Shown here in pieces: positions 1-7,903 of a DNA stretch of 37,220 bases (its first letter is position 1; each line of letters opens with the position of its first letter). The notes beneath the pieces were generated by a model. It was not told the DNA's origin and searched no databases. It saw nothing but the letters and a program-made list of their open reading frames with translations. The DNA lies in the NCBI RefSeq assembly GCF_040096205.1, contig NZ_JBBMFD010000024.1, positions 1-37,220 of the forward strand, read 5' to 3'. Both the position numbers and the translations under genes were made by a program. This DNA comes from Solibaculum_A intestinale (GTDB lineage: Bacteria > Bacillota > Clostridia > Oscillospirales > Acutalibacteraceae).

Positions 1-5
1 GATCT

Positions 6-21
6 GACCGCTTTCGCGGTC
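6..21 (-). terminator. hairpin downstream of transglutaminase gene
   Basis: GACCGC and GCGGTC form a 6-bp stem with a TTTC loop, about 85 bases past the stop codon of the minus-strand transglutaminase-like gene. The sequence beyond it is cut off by the window edge, so a U-tract cannot be checked. It could be the end of that operon or an unrelated hairpin. Confidence 0.3.
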
Positions 22-104
22 CGCCCTTTCTTTTGCTTTCGGCGGTTTGTTTCGTTCAGACCAAACAGACAGCGATTCTTCTTCTCCGTTTGAAAAGCTT
101 TTTG

Positions 105-2540
105 TTACAGGCAGCGCCCATACCGCATCCACAACCGCCAAAACCAATTCTTCTCCTCGTAAAGCCGCTTTCGTACGGCGAATACCAGGCGGGACACTTC
201 CTTTCTCTCTTCCTTCTTCACCGGCTGCCCGCTGAACCGCGTCTTGAGCACCAGCTCCATGCAGCGCTCGCACTCATCCTGGGACAGGAAGGGGAAACGG
301 CTTTGCAAAAGCGCGGGCTCATAGCAGACGATGGACGGGGTTTTACAGCCTGCAAAGGAAAGAAGCTTACACAAATATCGGTAAAGCTGAAGAACGTTCC
401 GGTTTTCGTCCCGGGTCTGGAACGAATTCCGCCTTCGCTTTTCCACGATGGCCTGCCGCGCGATCACCGCCAGCAGCAAAAGCATCAGGGTCGAAACCGT
501 GATAAAGATGGCAAGCATTACCGTCGCGGGACCGCCCGGTCCCGCCGCGGCGCCTTCCGGCGGACGGGACGAAGGGACACTGGAAGCAGGCGAACGGCTG
601 CTGGAAGGCGCGGAAGGTTCTTCTACCGCAGAAGAAGGATCTTCCGGCTCTCTTACGGGCGTGCTGGCACCGTAGCCGGGGGTGAACTCCACCGGAATCC
701 ATCCAAGTGCAGCGTCGTACACCTCCACCCAGGCATGACGCTTGGAATCGTCGATGTCCAGCGTGTAGTAGGTGTCCACTCCCGCGCTGCCCGTAATCCA
801 GGCGCCTTCCTCGGTCAGCCGGCTGGCGAAAATCGTCTTGTCCTCTGCGGGCGCGTTCAAAAACTCCTCCGGCCCTACCAGATACCCTTCGGCGTACCGC
901 GCCGGTACGCCCAGCGACCGCAGGAGCAGCGTCCCCGCGGTGGCGTAATGGACGCAGTAGCCTTTCTTGTTCTCCAAAAGGAAATACTCTGTAAAGTCCA
1001 TATCGTCGGGCGGGCGGCCCGGCGAGGTGGAATAAGAGGTGTTTTCCGAAAAATAGCGCTGCAGGCGGGCAATGATTTCCTCCGTACTCGTGCTGCCGGA
1101 ACAAATTTGTCCTGCCAACTGATTCAGCCATCCCATATCCTCCGGAACCTGGGTGTAAACGTCTCCTACGAATTCTTGATAATCCCAGTAATAGGGATGA
1201 CGCTCGAACACGGAAGGACGGTTGATCCGGGCCAAATAGGCGCTGCCCTCATCTATATTGTGGCCATAATAAACGCTGTAGGTATTTCCCGTTGCAAGCA
1301 GCGGCGCATACCGGTCGTATTCCAGCAGGGTTTCTTTGCTTTCCATGGAAAAATAGGGAACAAAGGCGTATTTCGTACCCGCCCGGACCGACGTGATCTG
1401 AATAGGGGCAATCTCCATCCCTCCATACTGGCTGTAGTAAGCGTTGAGCAACTCATACGCGTTGACGCCGCTTTGCTCCCCTTTTCGAAACAGGGGAAAG
1501 CTGTCATAGACGGAATCTGGAAGCTGTTCCCAATTGGTCCCGGTGTACACACTACCGGTATACCCTTTGAAATAGAGGGTGCTCTGCGTATACGGCATGT
1601 CGATCAGCAGATCGGTCTGATAATCGTATTCCAGGTTTCCCGCAGCCCAGAGGTTTCCTTCTCCGATCCTGGTCTTAGGCAGGTTTAAGAAGGAAAGCCA
1701 GTTAAAGTCCCGATAGTTCACCCGCAGGGTTTCAAATGCCTGCGGGCGCTGGTAATCCGTCAGGCTGAGCGCCGCCTGGCTGCCCACCAGGCATACCGTC
1801 ATCACCAGACAGAGGATCAAGCTCACCGGCGCCGCCAGCTGCCGGCTGTAGGGAGCACAGACCCGTTTTCTCCGCCCGCTTCCCCGAAACCGGCCCACCG
1901 CCAGTGCCGCCGCCAGCTGGGACAAAAGGCAGCACAGCAAAAACAGCAGCGGCCACAAATCCGGAGACTGCCCATAGAAAAGACCGATCTCCAAAAATGG
2001 AAAGGTCACCAGCACCGCAGGCAAAAACAGCGGGCGGCGTACGATGCAGTAGCCCAGAGCGATGCACAAAAAAAGCACCACCACGGCCCACAGCAGCGTC
2101 AAAGACGGGTACGATTCTACAAACCGATAGGGCTGCGGCAGATTTGGAATGTTGGCGTTTCTCAGCGTGAGCAGCACGGAATTCCACACATTTGCGGCCA
2201 TACCCGCCAGCGTATCCTTGCACAGCGCCAAGATTGCCAAAAACAGCCCGAAGGAGACGGGAAAGACCCACGCTCCTACCCGTTTGAGACGGTAGAGTAG
2301 GGTAAAGCCTACCGAACCGATGGCAATGCAGAAAAAGACCGCCATAGAATCACAGGACAGGTCGTAAGCGGTGATGAAACTAAAGAGGGCGCCGCTGACA
2401 CCCGCAAACAGCAGCAGAGCCGGCATCACCACCGTCATCCAGGCGGAGGGCTGCTTGGTGAAGGCTTTGGCGGTTACGGCGGTGGAAAAGGAAATAACAC
2501 TCGCCGATTTCTTTTTCGATGTTACTTTCAACGCCATCAC
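105..2540 (-). CDS. transglutaminase-like membrane protein (TgpA/YebA type)
   Basis: An 811-residue membrane protein. Several hydrophobic segments occupy about residues 35-255, followed by a large extracytoplasmic region with a transglutaminase core at about 490-622, a Ser/Pro-rich linker (630-668), one further membrane helix (672-694) and a basic cytoplasmic tail. The core has the catalytic Cys529 in KKGYCVHYA and His602 in KRHAWVEVYD. The usual third residue, an Asp in W-x-P-V-D, is Glu618 here (WIPVEFTPG), as in some YebA-type proteins. The start is a GTG immediately after the stop of the DUF58 gene, so translation is probably coupled; an ATG follows as codon 2. Together with the upstream DUF58 and MoxR genes it forms a known module thought to act in envelope or peptide processing. 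The substrate is unknown. Confidence 0.88.
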   Translation of the reverse strand: MMALKVTSKKKSASVISFSTAVTAKAFTKQPSAWMTVVMPALLLFAGVSGALFSFITAYDLSCDSMAVFFCIAIGSVGFTLLYRLKRVGAWVFPVSFGLFLAILALCKDTLAGMAANVWNSVLLTLRNANIPNLPQPYRFVESYPSLTLLWAVVVLFLCIALGYCIVRRPLFLPAVLVTFPFLEIGLFYGQSPDLWPLLFLLCCLLSQLAAALAVGRFRGSGRRKRVCAPYSRQLAAPVSLILCLVMTVCLVGSQAALSLTDYQRPQAFETLRVNYRDFNWLSFLNLPKTRIGEGNLWAAGNLEYDYQTDLLIDMPYTQSTLYFKGYTGSVYTGTNWEQLPDSVYDSFPLFRKGEQSGVNAYELLNAYYSQYGGMEIAPIQITSVRAGTKYAFVPYFSMESKETLLEYDRYAPLLATGNTYSVYYGHNIDEGSAYLARINRPSVFERHPYYWDYQEFVGDVYTQVPEDMGWLNQLAGQICSGSTSTEEIIARLQRYFSENTSYSTSPGRPPDDMDFTEYFLLENKKGYCVHYATAGTLLLRSLGVPARYAEGYLVGPEEFLNAPAEDKTIFASRLTEEGAWITGSAGVDTYYTLDIDDSKRHAWVEVYDAALGWIPVEFTPGYGASTPVREPEDPSSAVEEPSAPSSSRSPASSVPSSRPPEGAAAGPGGPATVMLAIFITVSTLMLLLLAVIARQAIVEKRRRNSFQTRDENRNVLQLYRYLCKLLSFAGCKTPSIVCYEPALLQSRFPFLSQDECERCMELVLKTRFSGQPVKKEERKEVSRLVFAVRKRLYEEKNWFWRLWMRYGRCL

Positions 2541-3707
2541 CTACCATTCCACGCCGGCAAGGCTCTCTGGCACGTCGTCCGCCGTCACGGGGATTCTTCG
2601 GAAATCCGGCTCCAGAATCGCCGGGAGTCCTTCCTTGCGGGTCACTTCAAACAACGTAACCGGTTGTGCCCGTCCGCGCAAAGATTCCTGCCGGACGGCG
2701 TTTTCTCGGCTGGTGAGATAAACCAGCCGTCCCTGCACCAGCGCCTCGCAATGGGCGAGGGACAAAGGCGGGCACCCTTTCCGGGCGGACGGGATTTCAC
2801 TTTGCAAAAGCTCGCTCATCATGAAATCGCGCTCTTCGTCGTTTGCCACATCGAAGCACACATCCTGCTCCTCCTTTTGCCGGTACCAGCAGACCCGGTG
2901 GGGAATCCGCCGGCTGACCAGGTCGGTGGAAAGGGTGTTCGTAAGCTCCAAAAGCCCGTCCAACAGGAAGGCGTCTTCGTCCGCGCTCAGCTCCACCACA
3001 AGGGTCACGGCGTTTGCTATGGGGAGGCTGAATTCCTTGACCATAAAGTTCCCCATTTTGCTGCTGAGCTTCCAGTGTATCCGCTGCTGCCGGTCCCCCT
3101 CCTGGTACTCGCGCACGCCGAACAGCTCGGATGGATCGTCCCCCTTGCGCTCGGTGGAGTACCGCTGCACGTCGGCGCCGGACTGGGCGCTCAAAAGGGG
3201 CTGGGCGCTGATTTCCTCCGCCGGCGGCCAGAGAAGGAAGGAGACCGGCGGCAGAGCTTTCAAGTTGCTGTGAAAAAGCCAGAACCAATCGTATACCTTT
3301 ATGCGGGTGGCGGACAGCTGAAAGCTTCCATAATGCGCAGAGGAGACGGTTCCCTGCACCAGCCTGCGGCCCCGGGCTGGCACGGAAAAGCGGACGGTCT
3401 GGCTTTCCTGTCCGTCTACCATCCGGTTTTTGCATAAGAGCGTGACTTGGCAGGCGGTAATGGGTAGAAAGGAGCGGTTTCGCGCGGAAATCTGGTAGCG
3501 CACCTCCCGCTTGGTCCGCTCTTCGGTAAACGCGGTGGACAAGGTGACCGTCAGGCTCCTGCGCATCCAAAGCACCGCCGCCTTCAAAAAAACCGGCAGC
3601 ACCAGGAAAGCCAAGAAAAGCACCACCGCAATCGGGCCACGAAAAGCGATGACAAAAACGCCCAGCCCAATCAGCGCCGCCAAATACAGAAGCTTAACGC
3701 GTACCAT
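2541..3707 (-). CDS. DUF58 domain protein
   Basis: About 388 residues with two N-terminal membrane helices (VRVKLLYLAALIGLGVFVIAF and the next hydrophobic stretch) and a DUF58 domain in the C-terminal half. The DUF58 signature is seen in GDDPSELFGVREYQEGDRQ and IHWKLSSKMGNFMVKEF, where the Arg/Trp/Lys-rich run typical of the family lies. ATG at 3707 is chosen over a TTG at 3734 because GGAAAGGAACCGGG lies just before it. It overlaps the end of the MoxR gene by 14 bases and its stop codon abuts the start of the transglutaminase gene. DUF58 proteins are usually encoded beside MoxR ATPases and are thought to be their partners at the membrane; the molecular role is not established. Confidence 0.87.
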   Translation of the reverse strand: MVRVKLLYLAALIGLGVFVIAFRGPIAVVLFLAFLVLPVFLKAAVLWMRRSLTVTLSTAFTEERTKREVRYQISARNRSFLPITACQVTLLCKNRMVDGQESQTVRFSVPARGRRLVQGTVSSAHYGSFQLSATRIKVYDWFWLFHSNLKALPPVSFLLWPPAEEISAQPLLSAQSGADVQRYSTERKGDDPSELFGVREYQEGDRQQRIHWKLSSKMGNFMVKEFSLPIANAVTLVVELSADEDAFLLDGLLELTNTLSTDLVSRRIPHRVCWYRQKEEQDVCFDVANDEERDFMMSELLQSEIPSARKGCPPLSLAHCEALVQGRLVYLTSRENAVRQESLRGRAQPVTLFEVTRKEGLPAILEPDFRRIPVTADDVPESLAGVEW

Positions 3708-4689
3708 AAACCCGGTTCCTTTCCTCCAACACAAAGGGCATGGCGGTTTCGTTTAACAGCTCCTCCAGCAGGGAGGACGCCGTATGAGCGGCCTTGGCCT
3801 TGGTGCTGAGCACCAGACGATGGGCGCAGGTATTCAAGAATACGTATTTGACGTCATTGGGTGTGACGTAAAGCCGGTCCTGTAAAAAGGCGCAGGCCTT
3901 GGCCATACGCATCATGGCCAGGGAGCCGCGGGGACTGATGCCCAGCTTAATGAGCGGGTGGCGGCGGGTGGCCGTCACCAGATTGATGATATACTCGTAC
4001 ACCGAATGCTCCATATGGATCTGCTCAATGGCGCTTTGCATCTGCAAAATCACATCCGCCTGCACGATTTGCCGCACCGAAGACAAAGGATTGCCGGTCT
4101 GCCTGCCTTTCAAAATGTCAATCTCGCTTCTGGGGTCGGGGTAGCCCATGCTCAGGCAGACCATGAAGCGGTCGAGCTGGGAGTCGGGCAGCGGCTGAGT
4201 GCCCACTGAGCCGATGGGATTCTGCGTGGCGATGACGATATAGGGCCGGGGCAGCTCGTGGGAAACGCCGTCCACCGTCACCCGCCGCTCCTCCATCAGC
4301 TCGAGCAGGGCAGACTGGGTTTTCGTGGAGGTGCGGTTGATTTCGTCCGCCAAAAAGAGGTTGCAGAAGGCGGCGCCCTGCTTAAACTCAAAGGTCTGGG
4401 TGAGCTTATTGTACATGGTAAAGCCCACTACGTCGCTGGGCATCACATCGGGGGTAAACTGAAGCCATTTGCAGGCAAGGTCCATCGCCCTGGAAAAAGC
4501 CAGAGCCAGAGTGGTTTTTCCCACGCCGGGCACGTCCTCAATCAATATATGGCCGCCCGCCAAAATCGCCATGAGCATCTTGACGATGACTTCATCCTTA
4601 TCCATAATAACCTTGCGCACCTCTTCGACGACCTGACGTGCGTGGTCATATGCTTCACGGAACCTCGTTCCCGTCGTTTGCGTTTCCAT
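3694..4689 (-). CDS. MoxR family AAA+ ATPase
   Basis: A 331-residue AAA+ ATPase of the MoxR (AAA_3) class. The Walker A motif is GVPGVGKTT near residues 53-61, Walker B is LFLADEINR, and sensor 1 lies in VIATQNPIGSVG. The C-terminal lid region ends in LNETAMPFVLEERNRVYGTR. ATG at 4689 is preferred over an in-frame ATG at 4704 because GGGAAG precedes it at good spacing. It is the first gene of the moxR-DUF58-transglutaminase operon, read from a sigma-A-type promoter about 50 bases upstream. MoxR ATPases act as chaperone-like factors for membrane or secreted complexes; the client in this organism is not known. Confidence 0.92.
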   Translation of the reverse strand: METQTTGTRFREAYDHARQVVEEVRKVIMDKDEVIVKMLMAILAGGHILIEDVPGVGKTTLALAFSRAMDLACKWLQFTPDVMPSDVVGFTMYNKLTQTFEFKQGAAFCNLFLADEINRTSTKTQSALLELMEERRVTVDGVSHELPRPYIVIATQNPIGSVGTQPLPDSQLDRFMVCLSMGYPDPRSEIDILKGRQTGNPLSSVRQIVQADVILQMQSAIEQIHMEHSVYEYIINLVTATRRHPLIKLGISPRGSLAMMRMAKACAFLQDRLYVTPNDVKYVFLNTCAHRLVLSTKAKAAHTASSLLEELLNETAMPFVLEERNRVYGTR

Positions 4690-4738
4690 TGCATCACTTC
4701 CCATTTCTAGCGAATTCTAGTGTGTTTTGACTGCATTT

Positions 4739-4767
4739 ATCATAGCACGGCAACCTTGTATCCACAA
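4739..4767 (-). promoter_or_regulatory. promoter of the moxR operon
   Basis: On the minus strand a -35 box TTGTGG (4767-4762) and a -10 box TATGAT (4744-4739) are separated by 17 bases, and TGC just before the -10 gives an extended -10. The predicted start of transcription is about 40 bases upstream of the MoxR ATG. A second, poorer TTGACT element lies near 4912. The rest of 4768-4950 shows no gene. Confidence 0.6.
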
Positions 4768-4954
4768 TCAAAAAATCCGATTTCTTCCGGCGAAAACTTG
4801 TAGAAGATTTCCAAGCACATCCCCTTTTTCTGCATTTTCTCTGTTTTTTCAACCACAACGGTCTTTGAGCTCTGGTTCTTTTCCAGGATAGCATCTAGAG
4901 TGGACTTTCAGTCAAGAAACAATTTATGAACTTTTTGTTTCTTTTTGTCAAAGA

Positions 4955-4984
4955 AAAAAGCCGGGGCAGACGCCCCGGCTTTTT
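4955..4984. terminator. bidirectional intrinsic terminator
   Basis: A 13-bp perfect stem (AAAAAGCCGGGGC / GCCCCGGCTTTTT) with loop AGAC lies 6 bases past the alcohol dehydrogenase stop codon. It has a T-tract on either strand. It ends the hexosaminidase-alcohol dehydrogenase transcript. Confidence 0.85.
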
Positions 4985-4990
4985 CCCGTT

Positions 4991-6124
4991 CTATTCTCCA
5001 TAATACGCCGTTTTGAGAAGGGGTTTCATTTCTTCTTTGCTCACTTGGATGGGATTGACCCGGGTGGAACCGCCCAGAGAGTTCTCCGCCAGCCATTCAA
5101 AGTCCTTCAAAAAGGTTTCCTCTGCAATCCCTGTCTGTGCCAGGGTCTGCACAATTCCGATGCGTTCCTTCAGCCGTTTGACCTGGCCGATCACCTCCCC
5201 TGCTCCGGTCACGGCCGCTAAGAAATCCAGGCGCTGTTTAACCCGCTCATTACGGCAATTGAACGCGAGGACATAAGGGAGCAATACGGCGTTTAAAAGC
5301 CCGTGGCCCAGGTTATAGCGGCCGCCGAAGGCGTGGGCGATGCCGTGGACCATGCCAAGCCCGGCGTTGGAAAAGGCCATGCCCGCCATGCACTGGTAGT
5401 TATGTACCTTCTGGCGGCTGTCCAAATCCCCTTGCTCGCAGGAAACCGGCAGATACCGCAGCAGCCCCGCGGCCGCGCCCATGCTCAGCGTATCGGTAAA
5501 CTCGTCCCCCAAAGGGCTTATGGCACATTCCAAAGCATGAGTCAGCGCGTCCATTCCCGTCTGAGCCGCCACGTCGGCGGGCATGGTCATGGGAAGGGTT
5601 CCGTCGAGAATGGCCAGGTCCGGACGCAGGCTCTGGGCTTTTACGCCCCGTTTGATCCCCTGCTCCGGAAAGGTGAGGACCGATACGTGGGTAACCTCGG
5701 TGGCTGTGCCCGAGGTGGAGGGAACCGCTACAAAGGTGGTTTTTTCCCGGCGGGAAGGCAGGGGAACATCCGCCAGCTCCTCCGCTTTCAGGTGGGGAAA
5801 TTCATAAAGCAGAGTCATGGCCTTGGCCGCGTCGATGGCGGAACCGCCGCCCACCGCCACCACCAAGTCGGGGACAAAGCCCGAAAAAGCGGCGGCACCC
5901 TTTGTCACATCCTGGGTGGTGGGGTTCTTTTGAACGCCGCTTAGTACCATAATTTCCCCGTTTGCCGGGGCCAACAGTTCCTTCACCTGGTCGATGACCC
6001 CGGTTTCAAACATGCTGTGTCCCCCCGTGACGATCATCGCCCGCCGGAAGGATAGGGTCTTCAAATAAGACAGGGAACCGGGGCCGGCTACCACCGTATC
6101 CCCATGAAAGCGAAATGGTTTCAT
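4991..6124 (-). CDS. iron-containing alcohol dehydrogenase
   Basis: A 377-residue group III (Fe-dependent) alcohol dehydrogenase. The NAD(P)-binding N-terminal half carries GGGSAIDAAKA (residues 92-102). The metal site matches the family pattern: Asp192 and His196 in MDALTHALE, His260 in MVHGIAHAFGG and His274 in NLGHGLLNA, with the usual 14-residue spacing between the last two. ATG at 6124 follows AAAGGAGCCATACCG; a longer reading into the upstream gene is rejected. It lies 17 bases after the GH3 gene, so the two are probably co-transcribed. The physiological substrate (an alcohol/aldehyde or a lactaldehyde/butanol-type pair) cannot be told from sequence. A strong terminator follows directly. 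Confidence 0.9.
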   Translation of the reverse strand: MKPFRFHGDTVVAGPGSLSYLKTLSFRRAMIVTGGHSMFETGVIDQVKELLAPANGEIMVLSGVQKNPTTQDVTKGAAAFSGFVPDLVVAVGGGSAIDAAKAMTLLYEFPHLKAEELADVPLPSRREKTTFVAVPSTSGTATEVTHVSVLTFPEQGIKRGVKAQSLRPDLAILDGTLPMTMPADVAAQTGMDALTHALECAISPLGDEFTDTLSMGAAAGLLRYLPVSCEQGDLDSRQKVHNYQCMAGMAFSNAGLGMVHGIAHAFGGRYNLGHGLLNAVLLPYVLAFNCRNERVKQRLDFLAAVTGAGEVIGQVKRLKERIGIVQTLAQTGIAEETFLKDFEWLAENSLGGSTRVNPIQVSKEEMKPLLKTAYYGE

Positions 6125-6141
6125 CGGTATGGCTCCTTTCG

Positions 6142-7521
6142 TTATCCCAGCAGCTCCAGCTGCATTTTCCATCGAAGCACCCGGCGCACCGACTGCTCCA
6201 CCTGCTCTAAGAGAATTCTCCCTTCTTTTACCGCTTGCAACACCGCCGGAATCTGTACGTCGAAATCGGTGGCAAGCAGCAGGTCGTTGCCTGCCTGGGC
6301 GGCCTGCACCGCCGCCTGCTCGTTTCCGGTATATTGTTTGATGGCGTCCATCATCAGGTCGTCGGTCATAACCACGCCGTCAAACCCAAGCTCTTGTCGG
6401 AGAATGTGATGCACCTTCGGGGACAGGGAGGCGGGCAGATCCGGATCCATACAGGCGACTACGTTATGACAGACCAGGACACTGTCCGCCCCGGCGGCGA
6501 TCCCCGCCTCGAAGGGCAGAAAGTCCGCGGTTACAAAGGTTTCGTAGCTGCGTTCATCCTGGGCGATGCCGGTGTGGGTGTCCACATTGTTGCCGTAGCC
6601 GGGGAAATGCTTGAGGGTGCTGCCCATCCCGCTTTCCTTCATGGCCGTGACCACCGTTTTAACATAGGCGCTGGTCGCCTCCGCATCCTGGCCGAAGGAG
6701 CGGGGATAGATAAAGTCGCCCGGGTCGGTGGACAGGTCGCACACCGGCGCCAAATTCACGTTGAAGCCCAGGCTTTTTAGAAAAACACTCTTTTCCCTGG
6801 CGTCCTGGGCGATTTTCTCCAGCCCGCCTTGGGCGAACAGGTCCTGCGGAGAGGCGAACCGCTCGCCGCGAAAGGCCGGAAACCGGCTGACCCGGGTGAC
6901 CGTACCGCCCTCTTCGTCCACACCGATTAGCAGGGGAATCTGCGCCGCAGCCTGGTAACGCTCAATCTTTGCTTTCAAAGAAGCGGGTGTTTCCCCTTCC
7001 ACGTCGTTTGCAAACAGAATATATCCCGCAGGATGAAACTGCTCGATGTCCGCGACCGCTGTATCCTCCCGGCAGCGGACAAAGAACATCTGCCCCACCT
7101 TTTCTTCCAGTGTCATCTCTTTGAGAATGGCGTCGATCCGGTCTTCTGTAGAAAGGGGCGGTTCTGCAGCCAAATAGGCCTCGCTGATGTAACCGTGTTG
7201 ATCCTTATAGGTTACCCGTGTCCAGCCGTTTTGCGTCTCATAGGCCTTTACCGCCTGGCCCAAGGGCACCACTGCGCGGATGGTATACGCCGTTCCCGGC
7301 CCGGCCCGCAGGTTGACATCCGCCGTGGCATATCGCAGCGTGAAGGCTTCTTCTGCGGAAACCGGCGCAACGGAAGAAGGAGCGGCGCTTGCCGGTCGGG
7401 AGGAGGACTGGAGTAAGGACGCGCTCCCCGTCTGCCCAGAGGAGGTGTCTTCCCCGCCCGAACAGGCGGACAAAATCAGCAGGATTGTTAAAATCAAGGT
7501 TAACATCCGTGTTTGTCTCAT
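6142..7521 (-). CDS. lipoprotein beta-N-acetylhexosaminidase (GH3) with SH3 domain
   Basis: A 459-residue exported lipoprotein. The signal peptide ends in the lipobox LSAC with the lipidated Cys at 20, followed by a Ser/Gly-rich linker. A bacterial SH3 domain (about 64-118, with VNLRAGPGTAYT) probably binds the cell wall. The GH3 domain runs from about 135 to the end. NagZ-like motifs are GVDEEGGTVTR (200-210), KHFPGYG (304-310), the Asp314-Thr-His316 dyad and VVMTDDLMMD, where Asp387 should be the nucleophile. KHFPGYG has Tyr where NagZ proteins usually have His. Expected role: cleavage of GlcNAc from muropeptides at the outer face of the membrane (peptidoglycan turnover). It is first in a two-gene unit with the alcohol dehydrogenase. 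Confidence 0.88.
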   Translation of the reverse strand: MRQTRMLTLILTILLILSACSGGEDTSSGQTGSASLLQSSSRPASAAPSSVAPVSAEEAFTLRYATADVNLRAGPGTAYTIRAVVPLGQAVKAYETQNGWTRVTYKDQHGYISEAYLAAEPPLSTEDRIDAILKEMTLEEKVGQMFFVRCREDTAVADIEQFHPAGYILFANDVEGETPASLKAKIERYQAAAQIPLLIGVDEEGGTVTRVSRFPAFRGERFASPQDLFAQGGLEKIAQDAREKSVFLKSLGFNVNLAPVCDLSTDPGDFIYPRSFGQDAEATSAYVKTVVTAMKESGMGSTLKHFPGYGNNVDTHTGIAQDERSYETFVTADFLPFEAGIAAGADSVLVCHNVVACMDPDLPASLSPKVHHILRQELGFDGVVMTDDLMMDAIKQYTGNEQAAVQAAQAGNDLLLATDFDVQIPAVLQAVKEGRILLEQVEQSVRRVLRWKMQLELLG

Positions 7522-7732
7522 AGTTCTCCTTCTCTCTGACCGCTGCGGCGGCTTTGCAAAGCCGGAATGCGGGCTTTACATGTTACGCCAGGCTTACGGC
7601 TTGCATTTTTGTCTTTTGCAGGTTTGGCAGCTCTCTTCCTATCTTGCACCGGCAAAACGCAATCATACGGCTTTTTCACTGCGGCGCCCGGGTGGGTTGA
7701 TTTTAAAAGAAAGCCAGGCATCTTTTGGTTTT
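7522..7732 (-). other. long 5' leader of the GH3 lipoprotein gene
   Basis: About 205 bases lie between the predicted transcription start and the GH3 ATG. The leader contains the 14-base palindrome GGCTTTGCAAAGCC near its 3' end and an AAGGAGAAC ribosome binding site. I compared it by eye with c-di-GMP, SAM and cobalamin riboswitch cores and saw no convincing match. A 67-codon reading frame here is probably chance. Confidence 0.35.
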
Positions 7733-7761
7733 AGTGTAGCGCCCCGCTAACCCGATGTCAA
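7733..7761 (-). promoter_or_regulatory. promoter of the GH3 lipoprotein gene
   Basis: A perfect -35 TTGACA (7761-7756) and a -10 TACACT (7738-7733) are separated by 17 bases on the minus strand. This is one of the best sigma-A promoters in the window, although it sits about 205 bases before the start codon. Confidence 0.7.
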
Positions 7762-7903
7762 TCGGCGGCATGGGTATGTATAGACGCAAATCGTGTCTTT
7801 TTCCGTTTTGATCCCCATCAGACAGGCACTTTTTCTTCTTTTTTCGCATAGTATGGAAAAACAAGCATGCCCGGAATTGGGATCGCCGAGAGGAGACAAA
7901 CCG

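Noticed and set aside
33..1688. 551-codon plus-strand open frame
   Set aside because: It lies antisense to the transglutaminase-like gene, whose domains are clear. The translation is rich in Arg/Gly/Pro without any family signature and is a shadow of a GC-rich gene.
7518..7721. 67-codon minus-strand frame in the GH3 leader
   Set aside because: Its end overlaps the GH3 start and it begins at the predicted transcription start without a ribosome binding site. Composition is basic and low in complexity, so it is more likely leader RNA.
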